Source of the DNA: GCA-1730015 sp964550655
GTDB lineage: Bacteria > Pseudomonadota > Gammaproteobacteria > Granulosicoccales > Granulosicoccaceae
DNA length: 47,764 nt
Direction of reading: 5' to 3'
Assembly (NCBI GenBank): GCA_964550655.1
Contig: CAZKAQ010000017.1
Span: 1-47,764 of the forward strand
Shown: in pieces, positions 16,711-26,035 of the stretch
Layout: each line of letters begins with the position of its first letter
Position numbering within the stretch: the stretch's first letter is position 1
The notes under the pieces: generated by a model
What the model was told of the DNA's origin: nothing
The model's input: the letters and a program-made list of their open reading frames with translations, nothing else
Database searches by the model: none
Position numbers and translations under genes: made by a program

Positions 16711-16748
16711 ATCTATGTAGCGCAGTTAGGAGTTACTACAAGCTTACG

Positions 16749-17432
16749 CTAATCAACCGCTGACTGCTCTAGCTGTAACAGAATACTTGCCGCCGCAGAC
16801 TGTTCTGCCTTACGCCGGCTACTGCCTTTAGCCTCTACTTTGAGTTCAAGCGCATCGATCTCGCAGGCAATCACAAAGGTTTTCGCGTGCGCCTCACCGT
16901 AGGTGTTAGTGAGCTGGTAGTCAGGCAATCCCAGACCGCGGCCTTGCAGCAGTTCCTGCAATGTGGTTTTCGGGTCTTTGACAGGTTCGCTATCGGAGAG
17001 GTTGTTAAATCTGTCTGCGTACAGGTGATGGATTGTGTTCTCTGCAGCTTCGAAGCCACCATCCAGATAGACTGCACCGATGACCGCCTCGAGCGCATCT
17101 GCAAGGATAGACGCACGCTTGAAACCACCGCTTTTCAGTTCGCCGGAACCGAGCTTCAGCAGAGAACCGAGACCCAGGTCGCGAGCAATCTCAGCCAGCG
17201 TTTCACCACGCACCAGATTGGCACGCAGTCGGGTTAGCTGACCTTCATGGTAATCGGTTCGCAGATGATACAGGCATGACGCGACAACAAAATTGAGGAT
17301 GCTGTCGCCAAGGAATTCGAGTCGTTCATTGTTGTGGGCACCGACACTACGATGTGTCAGGGCAGCATCAAGCAGCTCAGGGTTATTGAACTGATAATCT
17401 AGTTTTTCGTGGAGCTGCTTGCCGGGATTCAA
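16749..17432 (-). CDS. rnc: ribonuclease III
   Basis: Double-strand-specific endoribonuclease that processes rRNA precursors and some mRNAs. The 227-residue enzyme has the catalytic signature NERLEFLGDSILNFV, the second acidic cluster around LADALEAVIGAVYLDGG, and a C-terminal double-stranded RNA binding domain (DPKTTLQELLQGRG ... AKGSSRRKAEQSAAASIL). It starts at TTG, 17 bp after the DUF4845 gene. Confidence 0.96.
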   Translation of the reverse strand: MNPGKQLHEKLDYQFNNPELLDAALTHRSVGAHNNERLEFLGDSILNFVVASCLYHLRTDYHEGQLTRLRANLVRGETLAEIARDLGLGSLLKLGSGELKSGGFKRASILADALEAVIGAVYLDGGFEAAENTIHHLYADRFNNLSDSEPVKDPKTTLQELLQGRGLGLPDYQLTNTYGEAHAKTFVIACEIDALELKVEAKGSSRRKAEQSAAASILLQLEQSAVD

Positions 17433-17449
17433 TTCAAATGTGTGGTGAT

Positions 17450-17779
17450 CTAGTCTGTAATCTGATCATCAAAGGCTGCGACGAGTTCCAGATTGTACAT
17501 CAGTTTTCTGCGTTCTTCGTATTTTACGCCGACGACCCAGTCACCACCGTTATCGCGCTCAACTGTCACTATCTCTTTAGGATCATGAGAGATGTCATTC
17601 AGATTAAAAAGCTCCTGCACCCGCTTGAGGACCTCACGTTTTGTTCTGAGATCGTCCTGAGATACAACATCCTGGGCTACTTTGGTTATCGCGTGATTCT
17701 GAATATAAACCGGAACAAACTGAATACCTACCAGCGCTAACGTACCGACTATAGCCACAATAACAATCAATTTGAACAT
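17450..17779 (-). CDS. DUF4845 membrane-anchored protein
   Basis: 109-residue protein with one N-terminal membrane segment (LIVIVAIVGTLALVGIQFVPVY) and a small mainly periplasmic or lumenal domain ending VKYEERRKLMYNLELVAAFD. This matches the DUF4845 family regularly found between lepB and rnc in gammaproteobacteria. Its function is not established. It begins nine bases downstream of lepB and precedes rnc. Confidence 0.88.
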   Translation of the reverse strand: MFKLIVIVAIVGTLALVGIQFVPVYIQNHAITKVAQDVVSQDDLRTKREVLKRVQELFNLNDISHDPKEIVTVERDNGGDWVVGVKYEERRKLMYNLELVAAFDDQITD

Positions 17780-17788
17780 GTATTTATC

Positions 17789-18535
17789 CTATTTAATGCG
17801 ATCTCCGATTCTGCGCCACTTAACCCCTCCATTGTCCCAGTTGAAATGCATCCACACCATGAATGCTTTTCCCACCAGATTTTGTTCAGGTACCGTGCCC
17901 CAATATCGGCTGTCTTCGCTGTTGTCTCTGTTATCTCCTACAGCAAAATATGTTCCCTCAGGCACGGTTAAATCGATATCAAGGTTGCGTCGGTTGGCAG
18001 TAATCAACATTTGATGCTCGACGTCACCAAGCGTCTCTGTGAACTCGGCAATCTGCTGGCCGTAATTACCATCCGGATCATCGTATTCGCCAATCAGTGT
18101 TTGCGCGGCAACCACGCCATTCACTGTCAAGGTCTTGTCACGATACTGAATCCGGTCTCCCGGCAATCCGACAATTCGTTTTATGTAATCAAGCTTAGGA
18201 TTTCGCGGAAACCGGAAGACGGCAACATCTCCTCGTTCAGGCGCTCCCAGATCAAGTATTTTCTTGTGCAATACCGGCAGGCGCACGCCGTAGGCAAACT
18301 TGTTTACCAGTATAAAATCACCTATCAGGAGGGTCGGTTTCATGGAGCCGGAAGGAATTCTGAACGGCTCAAAGATGAAAGATCTAAGCACCAGTACAAG
18401 TAGCAACAGCGGAAAGAATGATCTTGCATATTCAACCGGCCAGCTACTGCTTTTTTTAAAGATTGCTCCCAGTGCCCACACCACGCCACAGAGCAATACC
18501 AACAGCACCAAAAACAGCGAGAAATCTACGTTCAT
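17789..18535 (-). CDS. lepB: signal peptidase I
   Basis: Inner-membrane Ser/Lys protease that removes signal peptides from exported proteins. The 248-residue protein has two N-terminal membrane segments (LFLVLLVLLCGVVWALGAIF and FFPLLLLVLVLRSFIF). The catalytic serine is in IPSGSMKPTLLIGD and the catalytic lysine in LDYIKRIVGLPGD, with a C-terminal GDNRDNSEDSRYWG box. The gene lies 29 bp downstream of lepA, in the usual lepA-lepB order. Confidence 0.97.
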   Translation of the reverse strand: MNVDFSLFLVLLVLLCGVVWALGAIFKKSSSWPVEYARSFFPLLLLVLVLRSFIFEPFRIPSGSMKPTLLIGDFILVNKFAYGVRLPVLHKKILDLGAPERGDVAVFRFPRNPKLDYIKRIVGLPGDRIQYRDKTLTVNGVVAAQTLIGEYDDPDGNYGQQIAEFTETLGDVEHQMLITANRRNLDIDLTVPEGTYFAVGDNRDNSEDSRYWGTVPEQNLVGKAFMVWMHFNWDNGGVKWRRIGDRIK

Positions 18536-18564
18536 ATTTGTTAGTGACCTTTGCAGGTCTCACC

Positions 18565-20367
18565 CTAGGATTTATTATCGACTTGCAGAACGGCGAGAAA
18601 AGCCTCTTGAGGAATTTCTACACGCCCGATCTGTTTCATACGGCGTTTGCCGGCTTTTTGTTTTTCCAACAGCTTTTTCTTGCGCGTTATGTCTCCGCCA
18701 TAACATTTGGCCGTGACGTTTTTTCTTAGTGCTTTTACATTACTACGCGCGATAATGTGATTACCGATGGCCGCCTGCACCGCGACATCGAACATTTGTC
18801 TGGGAATCAGTTCCTTCATTTTTTCGACTAATTCGCGACCGCGCGACTGTGAGCGGTCTTTGTGAACAATAACCGCTAGCGCATCTACCTGATCGCCGTT
18901 GATCAGTATATCTACCTTTACCAGGTCTGAGGCCTGAAAACGCAGGAAAGCGTAATCAAAAGAGGCAAATCCACGACTCACCGACTTCAGGCGATCAAAG
19001 AAATCCAGTACCACTTCACTGAGCGGCAGCTCGTAGGTCAGTGACACCTGACGACCGACATAGAGCATATTCTTCTGCACACCACGCTTTTCAACACAAA
19101 GCGTAATCACATCACCCAGATACTCATTTGGCACGAGTATATTGGCTTGAATTATCGGCTCACGCACTTCCTCAAGCTGATTCGGTGGCAGCAACTGCGA
19201 CGGATTATGTATGTAGCTGATGTTGCCTGTGGTATCGAGTAATTCGTAAATAACCGTAGGTGCCGTGGTAATCAGATCAAGGTTGTATTCACGTTCGAGC
19301 CGCTCCTGCACAATTTCCATATGCAACATACCAAGAAAACCACAGCGGAATCCGAAACCAAGCGCTTCCGAGGTTTCCGGCTCATACGCTAACGCTGCAT
19401 CGTTGAGTCTGAGCTTCTGTAAGGCATCACGAAAGGACTCATAGTCATCAGAACTTGTTGGATAAAGACCGGCGAATACTCTGGGTTGTACTTCTTTAAA
19501 ACCGTCGAGCGGCTGTTCACACTGCGCGTTTTCATGGGTGATGGTATCACCCACTTTGGCAGCATCAATCTCTTTGATACCGGCTATAACGTACCCGACC
19601 TGCCCAGTCTTTAGTTCTCCTGTCTCGGTTCTTTTGGGAGTAAAAACACCAACAGAATCGGTTTGAAAAGTTCGGCCGGTTGAGACAATCTGTATTTTGT
19701 CACGCTTCTTCAGGCTACCACTGACAATTCTTATTAACGAGATAACACCGACATAACTATCAAACCATGAATCAATAATAAGCGCTTGCAGCGGATCATC
19801 AGCACTGCCTTGCGGCGGGGGCACTCGATCAACAAGCATTTCCAGTAAATCATCGATACCGACTCCTGTCTTGGCGCTGCACAACACCGCATCGTGCGCC
19901 TCAAGGCCGATGATTTCTTCTATTTCGTCAACCACGCGCTCAGGTTCTGCAGCAGGCAGATCAATCTTGTTGAGCACCGGTATTACTTCAAGGTCCTGCT
20001 CTATGGCGGTATAGCAGTTGGCAACACTCTGTGCTTCAACACCCTGTGAGGCATCTACCACCAACAGCGCACCCTCACAGGCAGCCAGTGAACGCGATAC
20101 TTCGTATGAAAAATCGACATGACCCGGTGTATCAATAAAGTTAAGCAGATAAACCTCACCATCTTTACCGGCGTACTCAAGCGATACGGATTGCGCTTTA
20201 ATCGTAATGCCACGCTCGCGCTCGAGATCCATGGAGTCGAGTACCTGGGCCGACATTTCGCGATCATTCAAGCCACCGCAGCGCTGAATAAAACGATCAG
20301 CCAGCGTCGATTTGCCATGGTCTATATGGGCGATTATCGAAAAATTTCTAATATGCGATTGCTGCAT
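18565..20367 (-). CDS. lepA: elongation factor 4 (LepA)
   Basis: Translational GTPase implicated in ribosome back-translocation and 30S biogenesis. The 600-residue product has G motifs IAHIDHGKSTLADRF, DTPGHVDF and NKIDLPAAEPERV. It also has domain II, the EF-G-like domains III and V, and the LepA-specific C-terminal domain ending in QKAGKRRMKQIGRVEIPQEAF. Its ATG overlaps the TAA of the upstream thioredoxin-fold gene by one base (TAATG), indicating coupling. Confidence 0.97.
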   Translation of the reverse strand: MQQSHIRNFSIIAHIDHGKSTLADRFIQRCGGLNDREMSAQVLDSMDLERERGITIKAQSVSLEYAGKDGEVYLLNFIDTPGHVDFSYEVSRSLAACEGALLVVDASQGVEAQSVANCYTAIEQDLEVIPVLNKIDLPAAEPERVVDEIEEIIGLEAHDAVLCSAKTGVGIDDLLEMLVDRVPPPQGSADDPLQALIIDSWFDSYVGVISLIRIVSGSLKKRDKIQIVSTGRTFQTDSVGVFTPKRTETGELKTGQVGYVIAGIKEIDAAKVGDTITHENAQCEQPLDGFKEVQPRVFAGLYPTSSDDYESFRDALQKLRLNDAALAYEPETSEALGFGFRCGFLGMLHMEIVQERLEREYNLDLITTAPTVIYELLDTTGNISYIHNPSQLLPPNQLEEVREPIIQANILVPNEYLGDVITLCVEKRGVQKNMLYVGRQVSLTYELPLSEVVLDFFDRLKSVSRGFASFDYAFLRFQASDLVKVDILINGDQVDALAVIVHKDRSQSRGRELVEKMKELIPRQMFDVAVQAAIGNHIIARSNVKALRKNVTAKCYGGDITRKKKLLEKQKAGKRRMKQIGRVEIPQEAFLAVLQVDNKS

Positions 20368-20624
20368 TAGTGTCTGGTACGCTCCGCAGCAAGCGTCTGT
20401 AGCAACGCCTCTCGGTCAAAAAAATGGTGGCAAATTTCTTCATCGCCAAGCTTTAACACCGGCACGAGATCATTAAACTGCTCACGGGTCGCGGGATCGA
20501 GATCAATATCGATTGAGCTGACTGTGAAATTCAATTCATCCGAGAAATCATTCAAGGTATACAACATGTCTTCGCAAAGCGAGCAATTATGCCTTGTGTA
20601 GAGCGTCAACACGACAGATTTCAT
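20367..20624 (-). CDS. glutaredoxin-family protein
   Basis: Small thioredoxin-fold protein. The ATG at 20624 gives 85 residues beginning MKSVVLTLYTRHNCSLCEDM. The redox motif is C-S-L-C, and the conserved cis-Pro lies in NDLVPVLKLGDEEI. Proteins of this DUF836/glutaredoxin-like group are often encoded near lepA or mucD; their partner is unknown. An in-frame TTG at 20675 that overlaps the end of mucD would add 17 unlikely residues. Its stop overlaps the lepA start. Confidence 0.85.
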   Translation of the reverse strand: MKSVVLTLYTRHNCSLCEDMLYTLNDFSDELNFTVSSIDIDLDPATREQFNDLVPVLKLGDEEICHHFFDREALLQTLAAERTRH

Positions 20625-20667
20625 AGGTAATTTCTGCTCAGCCACCTTGCTGGCGCAGTAAAACGCT

Positions 20668-22149
20668 CTATTCAACTGTCATTGCGAGGAAGATCGGCCC
20701 TTGCTGACGTTGCACGAGAATCGCAATGCTCGAACCTGCTTCGATTGATTCTACGGCTTTGGTGAAGTCATCAATTGACTTGACGGAGACAGAGTCAATC
20801 ATGGTGATGACATCTCCCTGTTTCACACCAGCCAGTGCCGCAGGTCCCTCACCCACCTTGGACACCACAACCCCCTCTTGCTCAATACCCAGTGATTCGG
20901 CAAGTTCCTCATCTACCGGCTCGACTTCGAGGGCGAGCTTATTGTTGATGCTCGGTGCTTTAGACTTGGCCGGCGTTGTACCTGCATCGGAATCCGGAAG
21001 CTCGCCAATTAAAACAGTAAGCGTTTTTCGCTCTCCTTCTCTGATGACATCAACCGCTGCTTCCCTGCCTCCGCGTACCAGTCCGACCAGCGGCGGCAAA
21101 GAGCTTGATTTATTTACGTAGCCGCCATTGAAGCCGACGATAATATCACCGACCTGCAGTTCGGATGATGCAGCCGGACTGTCGGGTAAAACTCGTGACA
21201 CCAGCGCACCGTGAGGAATATCCATAGAAAAAGACTCTGCCAGTTCACGCGTGACATCCTGAATAATCACACCCAGCCAGCCGCGTGATACTTTACCGCT
21301 GTCTTTGAGCTGTTCCGATATATCAATCGCCATCTCAATGGGAATAGAGAATGACAACCCCATAAAGCCACCGGTGCGGCTGTAGATCTGCGAATTAATA
21401 CCGACCACTTCGCCGTCGAGGTTAAACAACGGCCCACCCGAGTTACCGGGGTTTATGGCCACATCTGTCTGAATAAACGGTACATAGCTTTCGCGAGGCA
21501 GTGACCGGCCGGTTGCACTGACGATTCCGGCGGTTACCGAGAAATCAAAACCGAATGGCGAACCAATAGCGAGCACCCATTCACCCACGGCAAGTTCACT
21601 TGATTTACCGATGCGCGCAGCCGGTAATCCCTGTGCGTCTATTTTTAAAACGGCTACATCACTACGCGGGTCTCTGCCGATGAGCTCGGCCACATACTGA
21701 CGTCGGTCATGCAGTCGTACAATGATCTCTGCAGCGCCCTCAACCACATGGTTGTTGGTAAGAATAAAGCCGTCCTCTGAGACAATAAAGCCGGAACCAA
21801 GCGAGTCGGAGTTAAACTGCACCCTGATCGATTTATCAGATTGCTTGTGGGTGTAGTTTTGTTCCTGCGATCCACCGTTTTGTTGTTCTTCCAGAAATCT
21901 ACGGAAAAATTCTCCGAAAGGAGAATCATCGCCCGGTGAACCCGGACCTGTCTGTGCGCGTTCGACCTCACCGGTGGTGCTGATATTCACCACAGACTTG
22001 TGGTTCTGCTCTACCAGTACGGTGAAATCAGGCAGATCAGCTGCAGCGAAGGCTGGCACCCATAACGCTATAAACGCGAGCAGCTGAAGTAGTCGTGGCA
22101 TCCGCGCTCCTCTGGTCTGTACTTTGTCAGTCAGCACACTGGCAGTCAT
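20668..22149 (-). CDS. mucD: Do-family periplasmic serine protease (DegP/MucD)
   Basis: Periplasmic HtrA-type protease/chaperone that degrades misfolded envelope proteins. The 493-residue precursor starts at ATG behind GGAGAAC. The signal peptide (MPRLLQLLAFIALWVPAFAAA) is preceded by a 16-residue extension. The catalytic triad is H in LTNNHVVEGA, D in DPRSDVAVLKI and S in GNSGGPLFN. A Gln-rich LA loop lies at about residues 70-105. Two PDZ domains follow (SRGWLGVIIQDV ... and LALEVEPVDEELAESLG ...). The position after rseC is the mucD position of Pseudomonas. Confidence 0.93.
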   Translation of the reverse strand: MTASVLTDKVQTRGARMPRLLQLLAFIALWVPAFAAADLPDFTVLVEQNHKSVVNISTTGEVERAQTGPGSPGDDSPFGEFFRRFLEEQQNGGSQEQNYTHKQSDKSIRVQFNSDSLGSGFIVSEDGFILTNNHVVEGAAEIIVRLHDRRQYVAELIGRDPRSDVAVLKIDAQGLPAARIGKSSELAVGEWVLAIGSPFGFDFSVTAGIVSATGRSLPRESYVPFIQTDVAINPGNSGGPLFNLDGEVVGINSQIYSRTGGFMGLSFSIPIEMAIDISEQLKDSGKVSRGWLGVIIQDVTRELAESFSMDIPHGALVSRVLPDSPAASSELQVGDIIVGFNGGYVNKSSSLPPLVGLVRGGREAAVDVIREGERKTLTVLIGELPDSDAGTTPAKSKAPSINNKLALEVEPVDEELAESLGIEQEGVVVSKVGEGPAALAGVKQGDVITMIDSVSVKSIDDFTKAVESIEAGSSIAILVQRQQGPIFLAMTVE

Positions 22150-22217
22150 AATTTGTTCTCCTGGAACGGCAGTGACTCGGTCAGACAGTTGAACTGTGCG
22201 CGTTCAGCAATCGCATG

Positions 22218-22697
22218 TCAAAACAGGCGAGGTTTATCGAAACTGCTGCACACTGTCAGGCGCTTCATGATGTAAGACCGCAAAGCGGGCCTGAGTAGAA
22301 AAATCGCGCCAAAGCCAAGGCCAAGGCCGAAAACAGCAGACAAAGCGACCCTCGCTTCGGATGAAGGAAACAACAGATCACCGCAAACACTAAAGAATAG
22401 CATAAGCACCACTGGCAAGAAGTAAACCACCGATGACAAGGTCAGCAATACTCCCGCAGGCGCTGTGACTTCGACCGTATCACCGGGATTTAGTGCGATG
22501 GAGTTTTGCCGGCCAGCGGTTGCGGGAATCTCGAAGTTGATTGTATTTCTGGCGGAACGCCCTGCACAAGCGCCACAACTGCCGCAAATACCTGAGATGT
22601 CGGGACTGATACTTTTGCGGGCAACAAGCTCACACGATACGCCGGTATCAGATTGCTTCACCACCAGTAATGCCCGGCGATGAACCGTGCTTGTCAT
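22218..22697 (-). CDS. rseC: SoxR-reducing system protein RseC/MucC
   Basis: 159-residue inner-membrane protein of the RseC/MucC family. It has a cysteine cluster CGSCGACAGRSARN near residue 40, then a beta-rich domain (PGDTVEVTAPAGVLL) and two membrane segments (VVYFLPVVLMLFFSVCGDLLF and AVFGLGLGFGAIFLL). E. coli RseC takes part in reducing SoxR and is encoded with rseA-rseB. Its start overlaps the end of rseB by four bases. Confidence 0.9.
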   Translation of the reverse strand: MTSTVHRRALLVVKQSDTGVSCELVARKSISPDISGICGSCGACAGRSARNTINFEIPATAGRQNSIALNPGDTVEVTAPAGVLLTLSSVVYFLPVVLMLFFSVCGDLLFPSSEARVALSAVFGLGLGFGAIFLLRPALRSYIMKRLTVCSSFDKPRLF

Positions 22698-23716
22698 CTA
22701 TTTAGCGCCAGTTGCAAAGAGTCTGCTGTCATCTTGACAGCTGATTTAGGTACTTCACCCACTACTGTAACGTGCCATTTGTCCTGCATGACACCATAAG
22801 CATGGGCAGACCCCATCCTGATCAGGCCCTGCAGCTCGTCCTGTGTGTTGGCAAGCGCTGAGCCGATATACACAGATAAAGAGGCAATACCATCGGTATA
22901 CAAGGCGCGACGTACAGTGGGATGTTCGGGCAAAGCTAAAAGGGTATCCGATATCAGAACAAAACCCTCTGGTACCTCCAGAAAATGAATGCCCGGAATA
23001 CTGGCCTCGAGTTCGGTTGGCGGATGCAACGGTTTGTCGAGTATGGCAGTCATCCATTCCTGCCCGTATTCTTCTGCAGCAGCTTGCAGCAACGCCGGTG
23101 GCAGGCTGTCTGAGTACTCGATCTCGGTAAACATCACTTGCTCAACTACAGAGCCGTTTCTGTCCCTCATCTCTGAACGCAGTATTAAATAGGTTTCGGC
23201 ATCTATCGAGAGCCGATACCCGTAGCGGTAGTTGTCCATCGGCATGATATCGACAACCTCGACCTGCCGACCGGCAATTCGGCCTTTGCCTCTGTGCTCG
23301 AACTGATACAGTTTATCGAGCTTTGCCAGCTCATCGGGCTCGAATGCGGGAAAAGGTGTTGCCGGTGCAGCCTGCAAAACCTCAACAGATTTACTACCGG
23401 GCCAAATACATATTACCTGCTCACCATGGTGAATAATTTCTCGTGCTTCACCGTTAAGAGACACCAGACGTTGACGCTCAACGCCGCCGGCGTTACTGCG
23501 AAAGATTTGCATGGATTCAATCGCGTCATCGTGCGAATAGACAAACGAACCTGAATAGGTAAGCGTCTGCATTGCCGTTGACATTTTGGTTACCAGATCA
23601 CGACCGACACTTAAGGAATCAGCCAGCGCAACTGATGAGAACAACAAGCAACTAAAAGTCAGCCCAACACAGGCACGTCCAGAGAACCGCCCGGTGACAG
23701 AACTGCCCGATGTCAC
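22694..23716 (-). CDS. rseB: sigma-E regulatory protein RseB/MucB
   Basis: Periplasmic sensor that binds the lumenal part of RseA and shields it from DegS cleavage until off-pathway lipopolysaccharide or lipoprotein is present. The 340-residue precursor has a signal peptide (cleavage near SSVALA-DS). It has the lipoprotein-carrier-like N-terminal domain (TYSGSFVYSHDDAIESM, YRYGYRLSIDAETYLILRSEM) and the smaller C-terminal domain (GIASLSVYIG). Four-base overlaps with both rseA and rseC indicate coupled translation. Confidence 0.93.
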   Translation of the reverse strand: MTSGSSVTGRFSGRACVGLTFSCLLFSSVALADSLSVGRDLVTKMSTAMQTLTYSGSFVYSHDDAIESMQIFRSNAGGVERQRLVSLNGEAREIIHHGEQVICIWPGSKSVEVLQAAPATPFPAFEPDELAKLDKLYQFEHRGKGRIAGRQVEVVDIMPMDNYRYGYRLSIDAETYLILRSEMRDRNGSVVEQVMFTEIEYSDSLPPALLQAAAEEYGQEWMTAILDKPLHPPTELEASIPGIHFLEVPEGFVLISDTLLALPEHPTVRRALYTDGIASLSVYIGSALANTQDELQGLIRMGSAHAYGVMQDKWHVTVVGEVPKSAVKMTADSLQLALNR

Positions 23717-24504
23717 TCAGATTTCTCTTTTTCCGGCATTGAATCGTAACCGACTACTTTCGAATGAGAAATTAACCCGTTGACGCTACCCATACTGGCG
23801 TCTTCGAGGTGGTTGGTTAGTAAGATATTAAGGCGCTCTTCCATCGTGTCGTTACGCGATGTGTCCTGATCAGTACGCCAACGGGTGCCACCGTTACCGT
23901 TGTTGCGAACTGCCGCCCGCAGAGTAGCTGCTGACTGGGTATCAATTGCATTTTGCTGCGCTACTGCAACTACATCAGTACTTTGTTCCTGCTGCACGGC
24001 AGCAACTGATGACGAGTCAGGCTGCTCGGACTCTACTAGCTGAGAACCCACAAAAACAGCGCCGGCAAGACTTGCCGCCAAACCCAACCCTGCCACTGGC
24101 TTCCACAAAACGAATGGTCGCTTTGACCGAGAAGCTGCGCGATTAGCTCTGTCTCGTCGTTGGGACAGTTTATCGCGCGCCTGCGCCATGGATACCACAC
24201 CGGCTGAATTGTCTTCCAGCTGATTCGTCGCTGCGTAACCGGAGTCAACATCCATTGCATAGACTTCTTCATGTGCAATGGATTCGCTTATTCTGGAAGC
24301 AAAATCTGAAGGCAGTGCGCTGTGATAGTCCCCCTGCATGACATCACGAGCCAGATGCATAGACGCCCAGGATGATTTTGCGTCTTCATCCTGACAGATC
24401 CGGCTAATCATCTCGGCTTCTATCGCCGGATCGTTGTCGCCGTATTCTCCGTCAGCAAAGGCAGAGAGAGACTCTCTAAGTGATCTTTTATCTGTATCGT
24501 TCAT
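23713..24504 (-). CDS. rseA: anti-sigma-E factor RseA/MucA
   Basis: Single-pass inner-membrane anti-sigma factor. The N-terminal cytoplasmic domain holds the RseA signature (LSAFADGEYGDNDP, WASMHLARDVMQGDY). A membrane segment (KPVAGLGLAASLAGAVFVGSQ) lies around residues 130-152, followed by a periplasmic domain of about 110 residues rich in Gln, Ala and Ser. The domain order fits RseA control by DegS/RseP proteolysis. The cytoplasmic linker contains a basic stretch just before the membrane. It lies 13 bp after rpoE. Confidence 0.9.
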   Translation of the reverse strand: MNDTDKRSLRESLSAFADGEYGDNDPAIEAEMISRICQDEDAKSSWASMHLARDVMQGDYHSALPSDFASRISESIAHEEVYAMDVDSGYAATNQLEDNSAGVVSMAQARDKLSQRRDRANRAASRSKRPFVLWKPVAGLGLAASLAGAVFVGSQLVESEQPDSSSVAAVQQEQSTDVVAVAQQNAIDTQSAATLRAAVRNNGNGGTRWRTDQDTSRNDTMEERLNILLTNHLEDASMGSVNGLISHSKVVGYDSMPEKEKSE

Positions 24505-24517
24505 AATGTTCAGCTAA

Positions 24518-25114
24518 TCAGTCCAGGGTACTATTAGTGTTATCGATCAGTGGATGAAGCTGCTGACCGATCGCATCACGTGCTCTAAAAATTCTGGAAC
24601 GTACCGTACCAATGGGACATTCCATAATGTCTGCTATTTCTTCGTAAGACAGACCCTTCAATTCTCTGAGAGTAATTGCGGTCTGCAATTCTGCCGGTAA
24701 GCTTGATATCGCAACCTTAACCGTATTGGCAATTTCATCCGTCATAAACTCACTGTGCGGGTCCGCTATATCCCTCAGACCCGATGCACTGTCAAAATAC
24801 TCCGCATCTGCGCTGTCTATACTGCCGTCTGTCGGCCGCCTTGAGGCCGAAATCCGGTGGTTTTTAGACGTGTTTATCGCAATGCGGTACAGCCACGTGT
24901 AAAACGCGCTGTCACCTCTAAAATTTTTTAATCCCTGATAAGCCTTAATAAAGGCTTCCTGTGTAACGTCCTGTACTTCGTGATGGTCGTGCCCGAACCG
25001 CGATACCAAATTCGCAATTTTGTGCTGGTATTTTAAAACCAGCAGGTCAAATGCGCGTTTGTCACCGGCCTGCACTTTGCGCACCAGAGCGAGATCATTA
25101 CTTTTCTCACTCAC
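24518..25114 (-). CDS. rpoE: RNA polymerase sigma factor RpoE (AlgU)
   Basis: ECF sigma factor of the envelope stress response, 198 residues. Sigma region 2 reads DLLVLKYQHKIANLVSRFG ... EVQDVTQEAFIKAY ... FYTWLYRIAINTSKN, and region 4 reads LPAELQTAITLRELKGLSYEEIADIM, then CPIGTVRSRIFRAR. It heads the rseA-rseB-rseC-mucD group. A sigma-E-like promoter lies 32-60 bp upstream of the start codon, so autoregulation is likely. Confidence 0.96.
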   Translation of the reverse strand: MSEKSNDLALVRKVQAGDKRAFDLLVLKYQHKIANLVSRFGHDHHEVQDVTQEAFIKAYQGLKNFRGDSAFYTWLYRIAINTSKNHRISASRRPTDGSIDSADAEYFDSASGLRDIADPHSEFMTDEIANTVKVAISSLPAELQTAITLRELKGLSYEEIADIMECPIGTVRSRIFRARDAIGQQLHPLIDNTNSTLD

Positions 25115-25145
25115 TGGCGAACCACAAAGTTGTTCTACTGGACAC

Positions 25146-25174
25146 TACGACCGGCTTACACCAACTAAAGTTCC
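25146..25174 (-). promoter_or_regulatory. sigma-E-type autoregulatory promoter of rpoE
   Basis: On the minus strand GGAACTT (25168-25174) is followed after 16 bases by GTCGTA (25146-25151), about 32 bases before the rpoE start codon. This fits the extended sigma-E consensus GGAACTT-N15/16-GTCnAA, as known for autoregulated rpoE/algU promoters. The -35 element is perfect and the -10 element is partial. Confidence 0.6.
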
Positions 25175-25278
25175 TAATGTTCACGAAATTCTTCATATTT
25201 TTGTTATTACCATGGTCGCACTGTGGCCATATTCTCAAATTATGCCTGATCTCAGCGGGAGTATCTGCGGAAACAGGA

Positions 25279-25854
25279 TCAATTAAACTGCCGGATAAAC
25301 TGCGAACGGTAGTAATCAAGCTCGCTGATGGAATCGCGAATATCGCTCAATGCGAGATGCTGCGATTCTTTAACGAAACCCTTTGACACCTCCGGAGCCC
25401 ATCGCTGAGCAAGGATTTTGAGCGTGCTGACATCCAGATTCCGATAGTGAAAAAATGCTTCTAAATCAACCATGTAGTTCGCCATAAATCGTCTGTCCTG
25501 GCAAATACTGTTGCCGCACATGGGGCTCTTGCCAGCCGGCACCCACTGCGACAAAAACTCTATTGTGACACGCTCTGCGTCAGCTGCAGACTGATCGCTG
25601 GCTTTGACTCGATCTACCAGACCTGATGAGGTGTGGTGCGAGGTGTTCCATTCGTCCATCGAATCAAGCAATTCATCAGACTGATGGATTGCAACCACCG
25701 GCCCCTCAGCCAGAATTTCTAAATGAGAATCCGTGATAATTGTGGCTATTTCGATAATTCGGTCCTGTTCCGGATCCAGCCCCGTCATCTCGAGATCGAT
25801 CCAGATCAGATTATCTGCACTTACTTTCGCCACCGGGTCACCCACTGCTATCAT
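25279..25854 (-). CDS. orn: oligoribonuclease
   Basis: DEDDh-family 3'-5' exoribonuclease that degrades two- to five-nucleotide RNAs, including pGpG from cyclic di-GMP turnover. I chose ATG 25854, giving 191 residues; an in-frame TTG at 25893 would add 13. The acidic catalytic residues lie in LIWIDLEMTGLDPEQD (Asp, Glu), CGNSICQDRRFM (Asp) and HLALSDIRDSI (His, Asp). It is divergent from rsgA, a common gammaproteobacterial arrangement. Confidence 0.95.
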   Translation of the reverse strand: MIAVGDPVAKVSADNLIWIDLEMTGLDPEQDRIIEIATIITDSHLEILAEGPVVAIHQSDELLDSMDEWNTSHHTSSGLVDRVKASDQSAADAERVTIEFLSQWVPAGKSPMCGNSICQDRRFMANYMVDLEAFFHYRNLDVSTLKILAQRWAPEVSKGFVKESQHLALSDIRDSISELDYYRSQFIRQFN

Positions 25855-25933
25855 CGGACGCTGCAGACTACATTGCTTGCCGCATAGCTTCAATTAAACT
25901 GATTTTTACAACAAAGATTATACAGAGGTGACG

Positions 25934-26035
25934 ATGCAAAAAATAGCTCCAGCCAGCAGAGCCAACGGCTGTATTTTGCTTTATCAGGGACGGCTGCCCG
26001 ACGCCATCGAGAACTGGCAAATGAGCCTGCATTGA
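25934..26035 (+). CDS. possible 33-codon leader ORF coupled to rsgA
   Basis: An ATG preceded by GAGGTG (25925-25930) opens a 33-residue frame (MQKIAPASRANG...) that ends in TGA at 26033-26035. The stop overlaps the TTG start of rsgA as TTGA, the geometry of translational coupling. No family is recognised. It may be a leader peptide controlling rsgA. Alternatively it may carry the true rsgA ribosome binding site, separated by a frameshift from the rsgA frame, which is open back to a stop at 25900 but has no standard start before 26032. Confidence 0.35.
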   Translation: MQKIAPASRANGCILLYQGRLPDAIENWQMSLH

